DNA of 64,000 nt from Symbiodinium microadriaticum (Eukaryota; Sar; Dinophyceae; Suessiales; Symbiodiniaceae). The stretch spans positions 319,932 to 383,931 of the forward strand of contig LSRX01000501.1 of assembly GCA_001939145.1 (NCBI GenBank), read 5' to 3'. How positions within the stretch are numbered: position 1 is the first letter of the stretch; every line of letters begins with the position of its first letter. Position numbers and translations under genes: made by a program. Positions 43,410 through 56,800 of the stretch are shown here, piece by piece. The notes beneath the pieces were generated by a model. That model saw only the letters and a program-made list of their open reading frames with translations, made no database searches and was not told the origin of the DNA.

Positions 43410-46400
43410 CTCCAGCAGCCTTCCAAAAGGACGGGCTCAGCAAAGGTCTGTGGCTGGTATGCGGTATGCTGTATACGGTGGTACATGCACTCATCATGAC
43501 CACAAGCAACGAGCTTTCACCTCGAACTCACGGTTTTGATTCAATTGTTGCAAGCACGTCAAACATGTACCATGTACACTCATGTAGCAGTCACCAAGCC
43601 TGCGGCGGCACTGGAGCTCACAGCGGACAATGTCTGAGGGTCGAATGCGGCCTCGCTTCCCGCGCCTGCCTTCGGAAAGAGTCTAACAATAAGGACTGCT
43701 TGGGTTCCGCATAGCAAACCAAGGGCGCCTTTGTAGCGCACACACAGGAGAGGCTGCTCCTGCGCATGAGACTCCAAACGTACTGCGCAGAAGACCGCTT
43801 TCCAAAACATAATCAGAATGCCAGGCGTTCCATGGAACATCCATCAAAAATGCGTGAGTCGCGACTTCCGAAGTCCCGAAGCAGGGGCACACAAAGCTTC
43901 GACACCTCGATGTTCCCCATCCTTCTTCCGCAAGCACCGCAGCCCACATGGGTCATCGTCAGCTGGATCCAGCGCAGATTGCCAGAACAGTTCGAAGCCT
44001 CGGATGGCACTCCTCTGCTGCATACACCACGAAGTTGACTGCATGCGCGGAAGATACACAACATGGCAAGGATGCTTGCGCAGGGCCACTGTGCAGGGAA
44101 ACCACATGCCCGAATTGTAAACGGAAGCTCGGAACAATTTCGATTCCACGATCGGCAGTCGGGCATGCGAAGATGCTGAAGAAAGTACTGCGGCACTTGA
44201 GGCTGCTATCGGTCTGTGACGGAGTATGGAAAGACTCTGGCAGAAGCAAAAAAAACCTTTGCTATGTGCTATCACCTGGCACCTGACAGGGTTCAATCAA
44301 GGCATCTGACATGGGAGAATGAATTGACCGAGAGCGAAAGGCCCAAGCTTGTACAAATGGCCCAGTAGCTGTCCCTCGCAACATGGAGTAGCTGGCGGTA
44401 ACGAGTCTCGATGTCATCTGCCAGTCCACGTTGGCAGTCCCCCACCTGGCATGCTGCACAATCTGCTGTAATCCTGACTTCCATGCACAATTCAGTGCAC
44501 GCTATAGGACATTTTATATGTTGGAATACAGCACTGAGGTTCAGGCTGGCAGACTTGTCGTCGCATGCCCTAAAGGCAGAGCCAAAACAACGAAGGCTCC
44601 CAGAGGCCCCAGTCGCCTCAAGGCGAGGCGCGAGGCCGCAGCAGCGTGCTGCAACTGTACAGGGGCGGGCCCTCAGGAGGCCAGAGACGTCCCGCAGGTC
44701 ACGTTCGTCACGTGTGCTAGGACAATTCATGCATCAGCTTCTCAGAGATCCAGGCTGCTGTTCTGACCACACAGGCTGTCACTCAGCCACGCCGGCGGAC
44801 TGATGCTCTTGTTCGGGCTTCTGCTCACAGCATGGAAGTACTGGAGCCCCTGGTCCAGTTGTCGGCCAGTGATCTGGCAGCCCAAGAGCATCTGCTGCAT
44901 GAGCAGAGGGACCGCCTGCACGTCGTGCAACTCTTCGGATCCGACCTCGTCCATGCAGAGCTGGTGCTCGTAAGGCCTCATCCAGCGGAGGAAGGCCTTT
45001 AACATGCGCGCCTGATTCGGCTGGCGCCCGAGTATGACACAGGGCGCATGTGTCAAGCGAGCTTGATTACTTTATAGCATTCACTAGCCGCTGTGGCAAA
45101 GCTTGTCAAGTGGCCGCGTCGCGGGTTAACAAAGCGCTGCTTCCTAACTTGCACCTATTTTCAGAGTGGAAGTTTACTGGGATCCATACCAGGTTCAGAC
45201 CCCGTCGCCTGTGAAGCAGGCGAAGTCTCCTCTCAGCAAAACGCTAGATCGAGTCTTCATCCCTGCTGCCGTGGTGGATCAGAGGATCTTCGAGGACACC
45301 ATCCAGCATGAGGTTCTGATGGAGTACTTCTTGAAGCTCATGCTGGACGAGAGCTGCAACAGCATTTGGTGCAAACAGCAGAGCACAAGGATATTGCTGA
45401 GAGGAGACTTCACTTGCTGCACAGGCGACGGAGTCTGCAACTGGTATGGATCCCAGTTAGCTGCTGCCGCCTTCGGCGACCTGAGATCAGTGCAAGACGT
45501 CGGCTGGCACGGTCTCCAGGGAGATGCCGAGCTGTGAAAGCACCCCGGCTGTTGTCAAGGCAATCCAATCTCCACGAGCTCCTCTTCCCCCACTGCCGAC
45601 ACGGAGGAGGCTCCGCCAGGGCTGCCGCTGGAGAGTCCGGGTCTAGCTGCGTGGCTGCCGGGCAGCCCCTGCAGGACCCATCGTCTGGCCGAGGCACAAA
45701 CACGGCGGATCATCTCTCGAGAAGCAACAAAGCAAAATGTAGCGAAAGCAGATCCAGAGTGTGGCTGGCATGGACTGCTGCGAGCATTCCACAAGTGAGT
45801 GAAACTTAGCGCAACCTAACAAAAAGTGCAAGCTGCAAAAACGAAAGCCTGCGAAAGCTGCCACATGCGTTCTGCAGTGCGAGCTGCCAGGGGCATGCTC
45901 CGCTCGCACAGGAAATAGGTTGAGGCCTTACTCCAACGAGGTGTTAGTGGCAAAAATGAGCTGCCGGAGAGCCGAGGCACAAATTTGCGCAGCTGTTCCG
46001 CGCAGGCCTCAAATTCCGAGGGGAGCTGGAGGATGCTGTATGGACCTGGGTCTCAGGTAATGGAGACGAAACCAGTTTCCCTCAGCACGATGAACACATC
46101 ATCGAACGGAAAGAGCAGGAAGTGCTGCAAACCACTTCAACGTTGAGTCACGGCGAGGTGGGGGTGGTGCTTCCGGGGCCTCATCACTGTCCAGGTCGAT
46201 GGGCGCATGGCTCGGATTCAGCTTGGCGAAGGCGTGCGGTGGCGGTGTCTCTTCCGGGAGGAAACCGCCCAGCTCCAAAAGCCCCGGCTCTGCAGGATGT
46301 CTTGAAGGCACTCTCTCTGCCGCGGCTGCGAGGGTGGGGGCCTTCAAAGAGAGGCACAAAAGAGGGGATCATGAGTCAACTCAATCCTGGCATGGTGCGC

Positions 46401-46420
46401 TACAGTGCGGATGTTCTGGA
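43410..46420. other. Stretch with unplaced exon-like pieces
   Basis: Minus pieces at about 45.02-44.83 kb (FLRWMRPYEHQLCMDEVGSE) and 44.42-44.33 kb (DDIETRYRQLLHVARDSYW) and a plus piece at 45.17-45.37 kb (YQVQTPSPVKQAKSPLSKTL) look coding by composition. None has a motif I can name, and the overlap of frames on both strands prevents a gene model. They may include the 5' exons of the helicase transcript. Confidence 0.3.
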
Positions 46421-46424
46421 CATG

Positions 46425-48178
46425 CTAGTCAACTGTTTGTCGAGTTGCATTAACTTCCAGCTTGATCGACTGCGTGCTGATGGCTTCGGTGGGATCTCTT
46501 TTCAGGTCAACCTGCATTGGCGAAGCCTGCGGCCGCTTCGTTGGCCGAGTTTCGGAGCTCTCCGATTCTGCGACAGCTGCCGTCACACCGCTTCTGGAGT
46601 CGGCCGAGGACATTGCCTGCTGGAAATGTGCGCTAAGCAAGGCCTCAGCTTGCCGCGCATGTCTCGACTTTCCACGTCCCTTGCCTTGCCCTGGGCGCTC
46701 TTTGGGGGCGGGTCGGGGAGTGCCAGCGTGCTGGCGGCTGCGGCATGCCGGGCAGAACCATCGTCCACTGGGAACTGTCCGGCCCAAGCCATCGCAGAAG
46801 GTATGGCATGCGCCAGGGCATCGCCCTCGCCATCCATCACAGAGAAGCAATAGTTCCGCCTGACCCGCTCCACCGCACACATCGCACGTGATCTCAGACT
46901 CACCACTGGAGTCGCCGACCTGCAGGGAGGGAACGAAGGAGATGGAGATGCTCATGCTGCCTATTGCTGCCTTAAGTACGATGAAGTATGTTGATCCTTC
47001 TGAAGCAGTTCTGAGCAGTACAGCCCTGTAGCCCGACGGACCTGATCGCGGTGCTGCACTTCACATATTCTCCTCCCAAGCAGGGACGGCACAAGGGCAA
47101 CAAGACGGCCCCTACGGTTGTCAGAACTGACGGTGCAACAGTGCGTGACGCCGCCGATCCTTCGCTGACCGGACACAAGGCTGTACTCGCCGAAGCGGCG
47201 GAACCGTAAGCGGCACTGTGGACAAGAGTTCTCCACCCCAGCCCAAACTTGGATGCACCGCAAGTGGAAGAGATGCAGGCAGCCTCCCACGTGACAAACG
47301 AATCGACAGGCCATGCACCCAAACCAGTTCCCTGCCGACCCTCGAGGGCTGCTGCTACCTTTGCTCGCAACCGCAAGCGTTCGGAGCAGCGGCTTGCCAC
47401 GGACGCAGAGGCCTCCCATGCCGGTTTTTTACTCCTTCTGCAGACTCCTAAGGTGTTGTCGCAGCACAGACTAAGGTCTGCCAGCTGGCCTCCGCCACTC
47501 CGTCGACCGCAGCATCATTGAGCTGCAGCAAACATGCGCCACAGCAAGCCTCAAAGGGTACTCGTCATTCGAGGGCGGTTGAGGGTCCGAGTCTCCACCG
47601 CATTTGCAGGTGACCATTTTCACTGCCCATGGCCTCGGCATCTAGGATACTTGGCAGCTCGGCAGGCAGCGATGTGTCCATCCATCAGCTCGGATTGCCA
47701 CTGCGATGCTGTTGCATTGTGGTGCGTCCTGTGTGCACTTCCTTCGGATTTCTGGGGCATTGCCGGATCATGATTTGCTACATGCGTGCTATCGGAACCC
47801 TTTTAGGACGGCCGTCCAGGAGTGCTTGCTGCATGAGGTCAAGGAGATGCTCGCAAGCAAGGCGTCAGCTGCTCCCCGTCATGATGCTGTGACTGCGCAG
47901 GCTTGCCAGCCTCAACAATGCCATCCTCCCGAGTAACAATGTCCTTCGAAGGAAAAAAAACACTTGCAACAAAAGGGAAAAATCAAAATCGCAGCGAAGC
48001 GAAGCTTTGGGCTTTTGCAGCTTTTGGGGCACCTCCACCTCGGCATCGGCCTCCATCGAGGCCTCGGCTCCGGCTCGGCTTCGGCTCCCGTGCCCCTTTC
48101 ACGAGCTGTAGCCGTAGCCCCAGCTGAGGGCAACTCCTCAAGCACCTTCTCCTCGTCGGATTCCTCAAACTCCAGCAC
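46425..48178 (-). CDS. RING-H2 and PHD zinc-finger protein
   Basis: The exon from 46919 (after CCCTGCAG) encodes a PHD finger: CDVCGGAGQAELLLLCDG, then CHTFCDGLGRTVPSGRWFC and CPAC-type spacing, followed by a basic, low-complexity tail. Upstream, about 47.30-47.18 kb, an exon encodes the second half of a RING-H2 finger (CLHLFHLRCIQVW, then SCPQCRLRF). The first Cys pair should be in an earlier exon that I did not find. An acidic N-terminal piece (LEFEESDEEKVLEELPSAG) lies at 48.18 kb. RING next to PHD resembles PHRF1-like and plant RING/PHD proteins, which read histone methylation and act as E3 ubiquitin ligases; nuclear function is inferred. The gene is minus strand and needs at least three exons. 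Confidence 0.7.
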
Positions 48179-49570
48179 ACCTCCCAGCAGTGTCTGGAGG
48201 AGTAGCGATCAAGCCAGCAGACTAGACTAGACCGTGGTAGACCGTACTACGAGCAGTGTTCGATATGGGGATGTCACAATGGCACCGAAGCCTTTCACAG
48301 CCACATACATTCATGATCGCATCCACGTCGATCTGAGTCCGAAACCCACTTTCTGGAAAATGTGGTCGCCCACTTTTGACACCTTTGCAGGGGCCAGGAT
48401 GGCTGCGCGCCCCGCCCCCCAGGCTAAGCGCCCCTGGGCCGGGGAACCTGGAGAGGGGTTCGCCGGGCTAGGGACTCAGATGCCGTCTTTGCCTTCTGGC
48501 AACTATCAGCGACCACTTTATGGCGAGATCTACGCGATGAGCTTCAGCAAGCTGGCAGCTTGTTGTGCGGCTCATTCGCCCTGAAAACTCGCGATCTGTT
48601 TTCATGTCCTTGTGCGGTCTCGGCCTACAACCAGACGAGTGTCGATGGGGGTACCCTGGTGAAGCAGCAATGATGCTCGCCGCTCACATAGTCTTCGAGT
48701 TCTGAGTGACGGGTAGCCCGAGACGAACACTCAATCTGCATCCGGGTGCACATCATCAACCAAGCAGTCGAACATGCTCGAAAAAGCATTTACAGCCTGT
48801 ATGACGAGTCCACGCGTCGCTTGCGCTGCCTTGTTTACATGGGAAACATGCAGGCTGGAACGAAATGCTTCAGTCGAATGCACGCCTGCCCAGTCAGCGA
48901 CAGACAGTTGTTAAAACTTTTATGGGGTGAAACATCAGCCTCACGTGAGGGCCAGCCAGCTTACAACACTTTACAACTCGACATGTAGAACTGCTGTCGC
49001 GAAAGGTTTTCGGCACAGCCAAAACTGATTCTGCAGCAGTGAAAACTGCATCTGCACAAGCTCACACATCGACAGCCTGGTCCAATTTTTTGACGCACCG
49101 TCTCTGCTTGGCCTGCGGCAGTATGTGGCTCAGGGTCTCGCCTCAGCCAGCCACAGGTCAAATTCACGTGTCCCAATGCCTGACCGGAACCTGGCACGCT
49201 GTTGTCTGCCAACACACTTGTCATCCCGAACAGACTCCAGTCCCACCGACAGACAGAACGTGTCCAAGGCAGCACAGCGTCGAAGCGCTTCCAGCGGCAA
49301 AGCCCATGGTCCGCGCACAGCCCGTGTCAGGCCCTTGCAACTTGCAATCTTCCGCACTGCCAATCTATGAGACAAGAACAGCATCCTATTCGAGGAGACT
49401 GTGCTGTTCAAGCTTGGCAAGCTTCTCGGCCGCCTTTGCAAAGCCCTGGTACACAATGTCGGGGGACACTGCCACCTGACATCGTGAAAGGCTAAGCGCG
49501 GAATCCATGTGCAGGAGGTGCCTGTAGAAAGGAGCAACTGTCCAGCTGTCGTCCGATGGCAGTGAGACAA

Positions 49571-49646
49571 CGGAGGGAGAGGGAGGGAGAGAGAGAGAGA
49601 AGAAAAAAAAGGAACAAAGAGATAGAGAGAGCGAGAGAGCGAGAGT
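49571..49646. repeat. GA-rich tract
   Basis: An imperfect (GA)n/(GGGA)n purine run with an A8 stretch inside, intergenic. On the minus strand it is a long pyrimidine tract. Confidence 0.9.
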
Positions 49647-51294
49647 TTAGGAAGGGGTCGCACCGCCAAAGGCAGGAGACACATGCCTGCATGTGTTCTG
49701 GCAGGAGGAGCAGCAACCTCAGATAATGAGCCCAGGAGGTGAGTGCTCAGCATTTCTCAACCCAAAAATGCACCCTGCGAGCATGACAGGCCTGAAAGCA
49801 TGCTCGGAAAACAATGGCATCACGAGTTAACCACGCGCTGCTATCTACGAGCATGTTGGATCAGAACTTGTCCTAGGTCCTAAGCCGTCACACCACTGCA
49901 TGGCCAGGACATGCGCGAGGCGCATGGGGTCTCCCCTCCAGCTTGTGTGCCAAATGGACAAGTGCACCAAGTGTAAAACACCGGAGACTTGCAGGCAATC
50001 TCCCCTCCATGTTGGTACTTGGGCTGCATGTATTGATGTCACAGCTCTGCTGACCTGTTGCCACCCATCCAGGAGACAGATGCTCTGAGACAGAACCATC
50101 TAGGAACGGTCGATCGAGCGGCAGCACCCAAAGTTCGCCACACGACCAAGGCGTCAGGTCCTCGCTGCCATCCTCAGTAGGAGCAATCACCGACAACATA
50201 CGCCAGGACTTCCACACACTTCCAATGCCAGTGCCCACTGGCGCTTATACAAGCGGAAAATAAACAGCATCGACCGAGACCTGATCTCGAATGATAAAAT
50301 ACAACTTCCGAGTGGCGATATGGGTTGTACCGTTTCGACCGTTGCTGCGTGGCACCTGCTGGCAGAAATCTCAGGCAGGAGAGCAGGATGGATACCATCG
50401 GAAGCGCTCTGCGAGCATCTTCGTACAAATTCTCACGGAGTGCAGGATTGCCCTGACGCCCGCGACTTCTGATTTCAACATCGAGGGCGGCACCCTTGCA
50501 GGGACGAGAGTCTTTTCAAACCTGTATGTCCTGAGCCACCTCCAGAGGTTGCATGATCCCACGTGCGCCGATTGAGTGTAACATGCCGGTCGGCGCACAT
50601 CTACATCAGTCTCTACACGACAAGACAGCGCAGGAGCTGCCTTGATGAAGCGAAGCGGAGGAAAATTGGCGCCGACTTCTCGGCAATAATCGCGCGTTGC
50701 CACGTCGTATGCCTGCTGTTGCCCACATCCGTCGGTGCTAGCCATCCAAAGGAGCTAGCGAAAGAGAGGGCCTCGCAAAGCTCCCGAAACGGCTGGTAGG
50801 AGGCCAAGCGGTTGAAGACCTGGCTGAGCTCAGTTCTCTCGTGAGGCCGCTCCTCACTAGGCCGCAGCTGCCGATACAAAGATGCTATTTTTGGATCATA
50901 TTGATCGAGGACCTGGGGTATAGCTGCCTGCGAGCCGCTGCGAACCTCTTCACTTACTTTTCATCTCGGTATAGCCCGCCTCGGTAACTGCCGCCACATC
51001 GCCGACTTGCAGAAGCTGTCCAAAAACCTCTCAGTCATGTTCGCATGGGGATGCAGACATCAGCCGCGGCCGTCAGAAACCTAAAAAAGAACGGCAATGG
51101 ACAAGCCAGAAACGAACAATGGGCTTCCGGTGGTTAGGACCCGATCTTCAACTCTCCCTCGATCGACTCTGGCGCGCCTGGGGTTCCACGGCCGCTACGG
51201 TGGTGAGGAACCTCCTCATGGAAACCTCGGGCCATGGGTTTCCTCTTTGATAAAAACCGGCCATCGCAGCCGCATCTGTCCCGCACATGCCCAG

Positions 51295-51337
51295 CGAGAA
51301 AGAGGGAGAGGGAGAGGGATAAGGGGAGCGAGAGAAG
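51295..51337. repeat. GA-rich tract
   Basis: A short imperfect (GGGAGA)n purine run on the plus strand, intergenic. Confidence 0.85.
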
Positions 51338-51410
51338 CACGGAGCAACATTAAATGTTCGTGGAGTCGACGAGTTGACACACGCAGCAGGAAACAACAAC
51401 ATACTTCCCC

Positions 51411-51464
51411 ACCTACCTACCACCTACCTACCTACCTGCCTACCTGCCTGCCTGCCTGCCTGCC
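51411..51464. repeat. CCTA/CCTG tetranucleotide microsatellite
   Basis: About a dozen CCTA units pass gradually into CCTG units. This yields Leu-Pro-Thr-Tyr or Ala-Cys-Leu-Pro runs in spurious frames. Confidence 0.9.
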
Positions 51465-52253
51465 AGCAGTATGTACACGCACGGAGGACCTACTTGCGGC
51501 TACATGCACCTGCCTATGGTCGTGTGCCTATCTCTTGTGTTGATTGTCAAAGAACGCAAATCGAACTGGCACTCACGTGCAGATGGGCTCAGGAAGACTG
51601 CACGCAAGACGACGGTTGCGTTGCGAAAGCACTCAACTAAAGGATTTGTAATTTGTACGGTAAGCTCTGAAGGCCCAGGCTACGTGGGCATTATCCGCTG
51701 CTGGCAGCGGGCACCCTGAGGCCTCGCAGGAAGGGGATAAGGTTCAAACTTCGGTGACGTGTTGAATACCCCACGTCTCGTCGTCACGACGAGGCCCTGC
51801 CTCCAGGTCCAAGTCTGCCAGTTTGCTGGCGAAGCCCTGGGCATTGGATGCTGCATACTGGCCAGGTCTGAGACCAAAAATCTTGCTCTTGTGTCCTCGG
51901 AAAGAAGTCGGCCAGCTGCTGGGGGCACCTGAGATGCAGAGCCAGGGCCAAGGCTAAGTTCGCACACGGGACCTGTCATGCCAATGCTGGTCAAAGCTGC
52001 AAAAGGAGCACGCAGCGGCGGAGCGGCACCACCAGCAGCCCGAACTCGCCTGCGCCGCAAAGTCGTCCGACATGCCCAGAGCTCGCCAAAAGGAGCTCAG
52101 GAAAACACACGGTAACCCATGAAATATCCCCGCGGCCAGGTGACTGTGGCAGTCGCAGCTGAAGAAAGCCGCGTGGCTTGTTCGTGTCATGGTCGATCTG
52201 ACAGAGCAGCAGACGTCACTTTGCCCTGCGGCAGCTGTTGCACAGTCGCACAC

Positions 52254-53845
52254 CTGCAGCATACTTCTTGCCAAATCCTCCAATGGCACCCAGTGGGGAG
52301 GATACCTCACATGGGTGAAGATGAAAACTACTCGACACGGAGATCGGCGGCAAACATGCGCCGACATCATCTACAGACTCGGCAAGCAGGAGTGGCGCCC
52401 AGTGGCTTGAATCTGGCAACATCCATCACCAGCACCGAGTCGCTTTCTTCATGGTATCCTGGCGGAACTACTATCCAGCATGATGGACCAGAAAGCTTCA
52501 AGCCCTGGCCAAGTCGGACAGCTGAACACCGAAGTCCAGTCAAGCTGAAACCATCGATACTTAGAAACTGTCGGAAGTGTTCACTTTTTGACTTTTGAGG
52601 CCCCGGCCACCCACCGGAGAGAAGTGGCCCGCACCACTCTGGCCCAGAAACTCACGGGAATAGCAAACCACGAGACCTTGGGTCAGCAGATGGAAGATCC
52701 AGAAAACCCGAAGACCTCAATCCGGCCGACGAGGAAGGCAGGAGGACTGCAGCATATAAGACCACAATATCTTCAGATGGGCTGCATTGGCGCTCGGAGC
52801 TCTGACTGATGCTGCGAGCAGCTTCGCGGAATGCCGCAGCAAAGGCTGCAGCCTGCGAGCATTTCTGCAAGCATTTGCCCAAAGCACTCCGAAGCGTCTC
52901 GTGACCGTCACGTGCCTCGCCAGCTGCGTCGGGCGCACGGCAGGCCTGGACCTGCCGAGAAGACAAAACCCTTTGCGGGAGGACTCCGGGCCCCGGCCAG
53001 ACGCACACGGATCACGCATCTCTACGGCCTCCGCACCATTGCAGGCAGCGAGAGATCGGAACATGTCCTTGTCTGTGTACACTACGAGGAGGTGCGCCAA
53101 GGTTCAGCTACGCTGCCTTACCGGCCCTACCGTTCTCCGGCGCACGTCCATCCGAGTGGCAAATGACAGTCCTTCAGCTCGGACCCGCTCCTTAGCCGTG
53201 CAAGCACACTCAGCTATCATTACACCGTTCTTATGCCGCTCAGGAAAATTCAGGAATGCAGAAAAGAAATCACATTAAGACACTTCCGAAGCGATGTGCT
53301 GGCAGCCAGGGGTCGGGTCCTGTACAGCATGCCTCAGCCGAAGCACGCTGCACTTCTCTGAAGGCCAATTGCGTGAGCACTCAATTGAAAACCCCGAGAC
53401 CAAGAAGGTGCAACTGCAACACGCCATTGCTGTGTAACTTCTCCGATCATCCGAAAAAGGTGGCAAAGGACTGCAAAGGATGGATACGAGCTAGGTGTGC
53501 GCGGCCTCGGCCCCGGAAGCCAGCGACCCCATGCCAAGGCGCAAGATTTTGCTCGTTGAACCAACGCCAGGCTCCCTTCCAGGTTCGCATGGGGTCGATG
53601 TGCAGGGAGTTGAGAACCATTGCCAGAGTGGTCAACCCACCTGGGTCTGCTGCAGGCAACTTGGTGCATGTTCGGCTGTGGTTGCCCCTCTTCTTGTATT
53701 TATGTCTTCGAGAATGCAGCAACCGGGAAATTAGCAGCACATGACACCACACCCGATGCATGATTTGGAAGGAGGGGCAAAAAGTCGGCTCATCTTGCGT
53801 CCGGAACTGCTCAGCCAGGAAGAAGTAGCTCTCCATCGTTCCAGC
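52254..53845 (-). CDS. PCS: Phytochelatin synthase (catalytic domain)
   Basis: A glutathione gamma-glutamylcysteinyltransferase: it joins glutathione units into metal-binding phytochelatins, typically in the cytosol and activated by cadmium or zinc (family knowledge). Exons: 53845-53779 ([20 protein letters not shown]); from 53640 ([20 protein letters not shown], then [12 protein letters not shown]); about 53.07 kb ([19 protein letters not shown]); about 52.89 kb ([15 protein letters not shown]); 52676-52608 ([20 protein letters not shown]); 52458-52407 ([16 protein letters not shown]); and 52305-52254 ([17 protein letters not shown]). The papain-like triad is complete: Cys (split codon in FC-G), His (GHFSP) and Asp (VMDVARF). 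Three solved introns are GC-AG. The N-terminal exon before 53845, one exon between 53.57 and 53.09 kb and the variable Cys-rich C-terminus were not found. Confidence 0.92.
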
Positions 53846-53849
53846 CTAG

Positions 53850-56800
53850 TAAGAGTACTGTATTTCATCACTGTGACAACAGCCTTGTCGCTTATCACAT
53901 CTTTCAAGTGATGCAGAATTCTCCCGAAAGTGCGACAGCTTCTATTCGAACCTGGCATCTACAGGATGTCTCCCGTCCACCTCAGAAGCCTTCCTGCAGC
54001 CTGCTCTGCAGTCTTCCTGCTGTGGTCCCAAACAATGCCTATTGCCGGTAAGAAACGTTCGCAGCCGAAAGCAAATCGGTATGAATATTTTAATTTTACG
54101 AGTTGCTCTAAAATGCTCTAAAAACAATTGGGCAGAGGCGCCAGCAGCGCTTCGCGAAACATTCTCCGGCCCTCTTCAGAAGCAAAGGGCACCTGCTGGA
54201 GAGTTTTCTTTCCGCAAATAGGCTGTGGCTTCGAAGCAATCGCGTTTGGGTACATGATATGATTGCCCGACGGAGACAGGGTCATGGAGCATTAAAGACT
54301 TCCATGGAATTCGTTAGCACACACGCAAGCATCCAATTAGCCTGAAGGTTGTGACTACTCAGACTCACCCGAGGCAAGTGCAAGGAGTGCGCCTGTGCCA
54401 CAGGGAGGGCTCTCTGGTAGTACTGGCCCTCGTGCCCGGGCAAGACCGCGCCTGCAAGAGAGCGGGAGATTGAGCTGTAGTTTCACTGCTTCACGATTCG
54501 CCACTCCCTTTCCGGCAGCATGAAGAAAAGACGACAGGCAAGTCGCGCTTCAACCACCTTTTCCTAATGCCCGTAATCTCAGTTCAGGTCCGGCAAGAAC
54601 ATGAGCCCCGAGAGGAATGCGCACTGTCACCAGGCTTTCAAGCACCGGCCTCTGTCCGCCGGCAGGCTTGTACCGAAATAGGTTGCCCCAGCATCACGTG
54701 GTATTGCAGCCTTGGGCAATCTCGGACAGCCAAAGATGCCAAAGGCTTCTTGTCGAGCACGCCGCGGCTCATGCAGACTTCTGTGCCAGCATTCTACACG
54801 TTAACACGTTGGGGGTTCGTCAAACGGAAGTTACTACAGTAGGAGCGATGTCAAACCCTCGTAGGTTTCAGCGTTTGGAGCTGGCTGGAGCGCATAGAGG
54901 CATCTAGATTCAGTCGCTAGTTTTGCTTAGCAGCCATAATGTCCGTGGCTTTGTGGGTTTGGAGGGCATCGGAGGGCGACATATGGGACCCACCGCTTGC
55001 GGGGACTTGACCTCTCCATGTCCCTCCCATCTCAATGTTTAGGATGGCCGCAAAGGCAACATTTTCAATTTCGGGAGTAGGGAAGGCCGGCGAAGCCGTT
55101 GACAACAATATGCTGCCGCAGCACAATCGCGGGCCGCAGACTTGGCACTGGAATCCTCAGCATCTGCGGAATTGCCACTGCGGCTTAACATGTCTCAAGA
55201 TATCACAAGGTTCCGCTCCGACTTGGTTGTGAACTCTCATTACACTTGCACGTTCTCGCAGAAATTTGGGGTGATGGATGACGGCGCTTGCTGAGAAAGC
55301 TCCACCAGTCCATTAACGCTAGCCGAGCGACTCGATCGGCGTGGCGGCTGCAGAAGCAACACAGCGGCAGAGCAACCTTTGCCATGTCTTGTCGCACGAC
55401 TTATATCTAGCAGCGAATCTTCCACGATCAACTTGGATCGTGCCCTGGAATGTCAGCTGTGCTGTCGGGGCGTGCCTGGGCGTTGCCCGGACAAGATGAC
55501 ATCGCCGCATTCTTCGTGGAACAGCGCTCTCGACAAAAATATGTCGGCTCCGGTGTGTTTGCTTGGCTAAAATCCTCAGAACGAAGACCAGGAAGTAAGA
55601 AGGCCAGTCGATGCGGTCAATGACAAATCATGTGTGGTTGGCACATGCCAAACCGGCTTGCTTGTCAAAGCTGCAGCATGCGAAGCTTTGGAAAGCTATC
55701 GACGTTCCCTCCATCGGCTACCAGCTCTAAGCCTAAGCTTTCGTGATGTGCCCAACTCGAAAGCCGAAGCCTGGCCGTTCGCCTCCTTGAAGTATTGCGT
55801 GACCTCGCTGCCTCGGAGCGCTTTAGCAATGGCAAAACCCCTTGAAGATTCTGGCGATGGCTCCCCTGAAAAGCTTCGAGGCCCTCACGGGTTCGGTTGG
55901 TGTTATCCGTCATCGTGTCGACCTGAGCAACACTCAAAGCTCGTTATGCTGTCCGTCTCAAACCAAAACCTTTTCCGGCAGCCACAACACCGCAAGGAAG
56001 AGACTCGCTGCAAAACTTCAGGGAATGGAAATCCTGTCTGGACCCTGAGATGGGAGCGATGAGGGCGGCACCACCGAGACTGAAGCCTGGCCAAGAACAG
56101 CCAACTGCAAATCGCATCCGAAGCTCAGGCTGAGAGGCCACAAGTCGCTAGATGCTCCTATCAGATGTGGCAGACTCTGGCAGACTCTGGCCTTGAATCT
56201 CGAGTTCATTGAACGACTCCTTCCTGGGCATCGATGCTGTTTCACCATGCGTCAGAGATTGCGCCGGAATGATGAACAGCTCATGGACAAGCTTTCAAGT
56301 CGCCATAATTGGCTTTGTGTAAACGATCTTTCGCGCTCCAGTTCGACGGATGCGGACGGCACAGTGAAACGATCAATGTAAGGTGTCCTGGCATGCAGCA
56401 GCTCTTGTCAATAACTTGTCAAATGAATCACGCTTCATGTCGTAGTTCCCTATGGAAGACACGCCACCATAGCACATCTCCGTGATCTGCCCAAAGCTCA
56501 CTGGTGCCGTGTGCTCCGACGCCTGCCACCTGCACGAGGCAGAATTTGTCGCAATGTTTCGGAACCGTAGACGAAGGTGTATAGGCAAAGGAGCAGGTCC
56601 AGCCCATGCTCATTACATTTTACATGTGTGCGCCTGCAACCAGAAAGCTCGCGTTGTGGGTTGCAATTTACGAAAACACCGATCTAAAGTTAGCCGCCGC
56701 ATTGGCGGGAAGAAGTGCCAAGCGCTCGGGACTCACCTGCGAGGTGGGCTTTCACCGCTGCTTGGCAGGGGTGGTTCTGCAGGGTACAGTAAATCGAACA

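Larger units (their letters stand above)
48234..52240. other. Gene-poor stretch with purine-rich microsatellites
   Basis: The only exon-like pieces are a plus frame at 48.28-48.40 kb (PFTATYIHDRIHVDLSPKPT), a minus piece at about 49.47-49.38 kb (SPDIVYQGFAKAAEKLAKLE, ending in a stop) and a minus piece at about 50.88-50.76 kb (TELSQVFNRLASYQPFRELC). No family is recognised. GA-rich tracts and a CCTA/CCTG repeat are listed separately. Confidence 0.35.

Noticed and set aside
48100..48120. CCGTAGCC, an 8-base match to the dinoflagellate spliced leader
   Set aside because: The next bases (CCAGCTG) do not continue the leader, and no ATG of a plus-strand gene follows.
56165..56195. Short direct repeat TGGCAGACTC
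   Set aside because: Two and a half units only; no larger structure around it.
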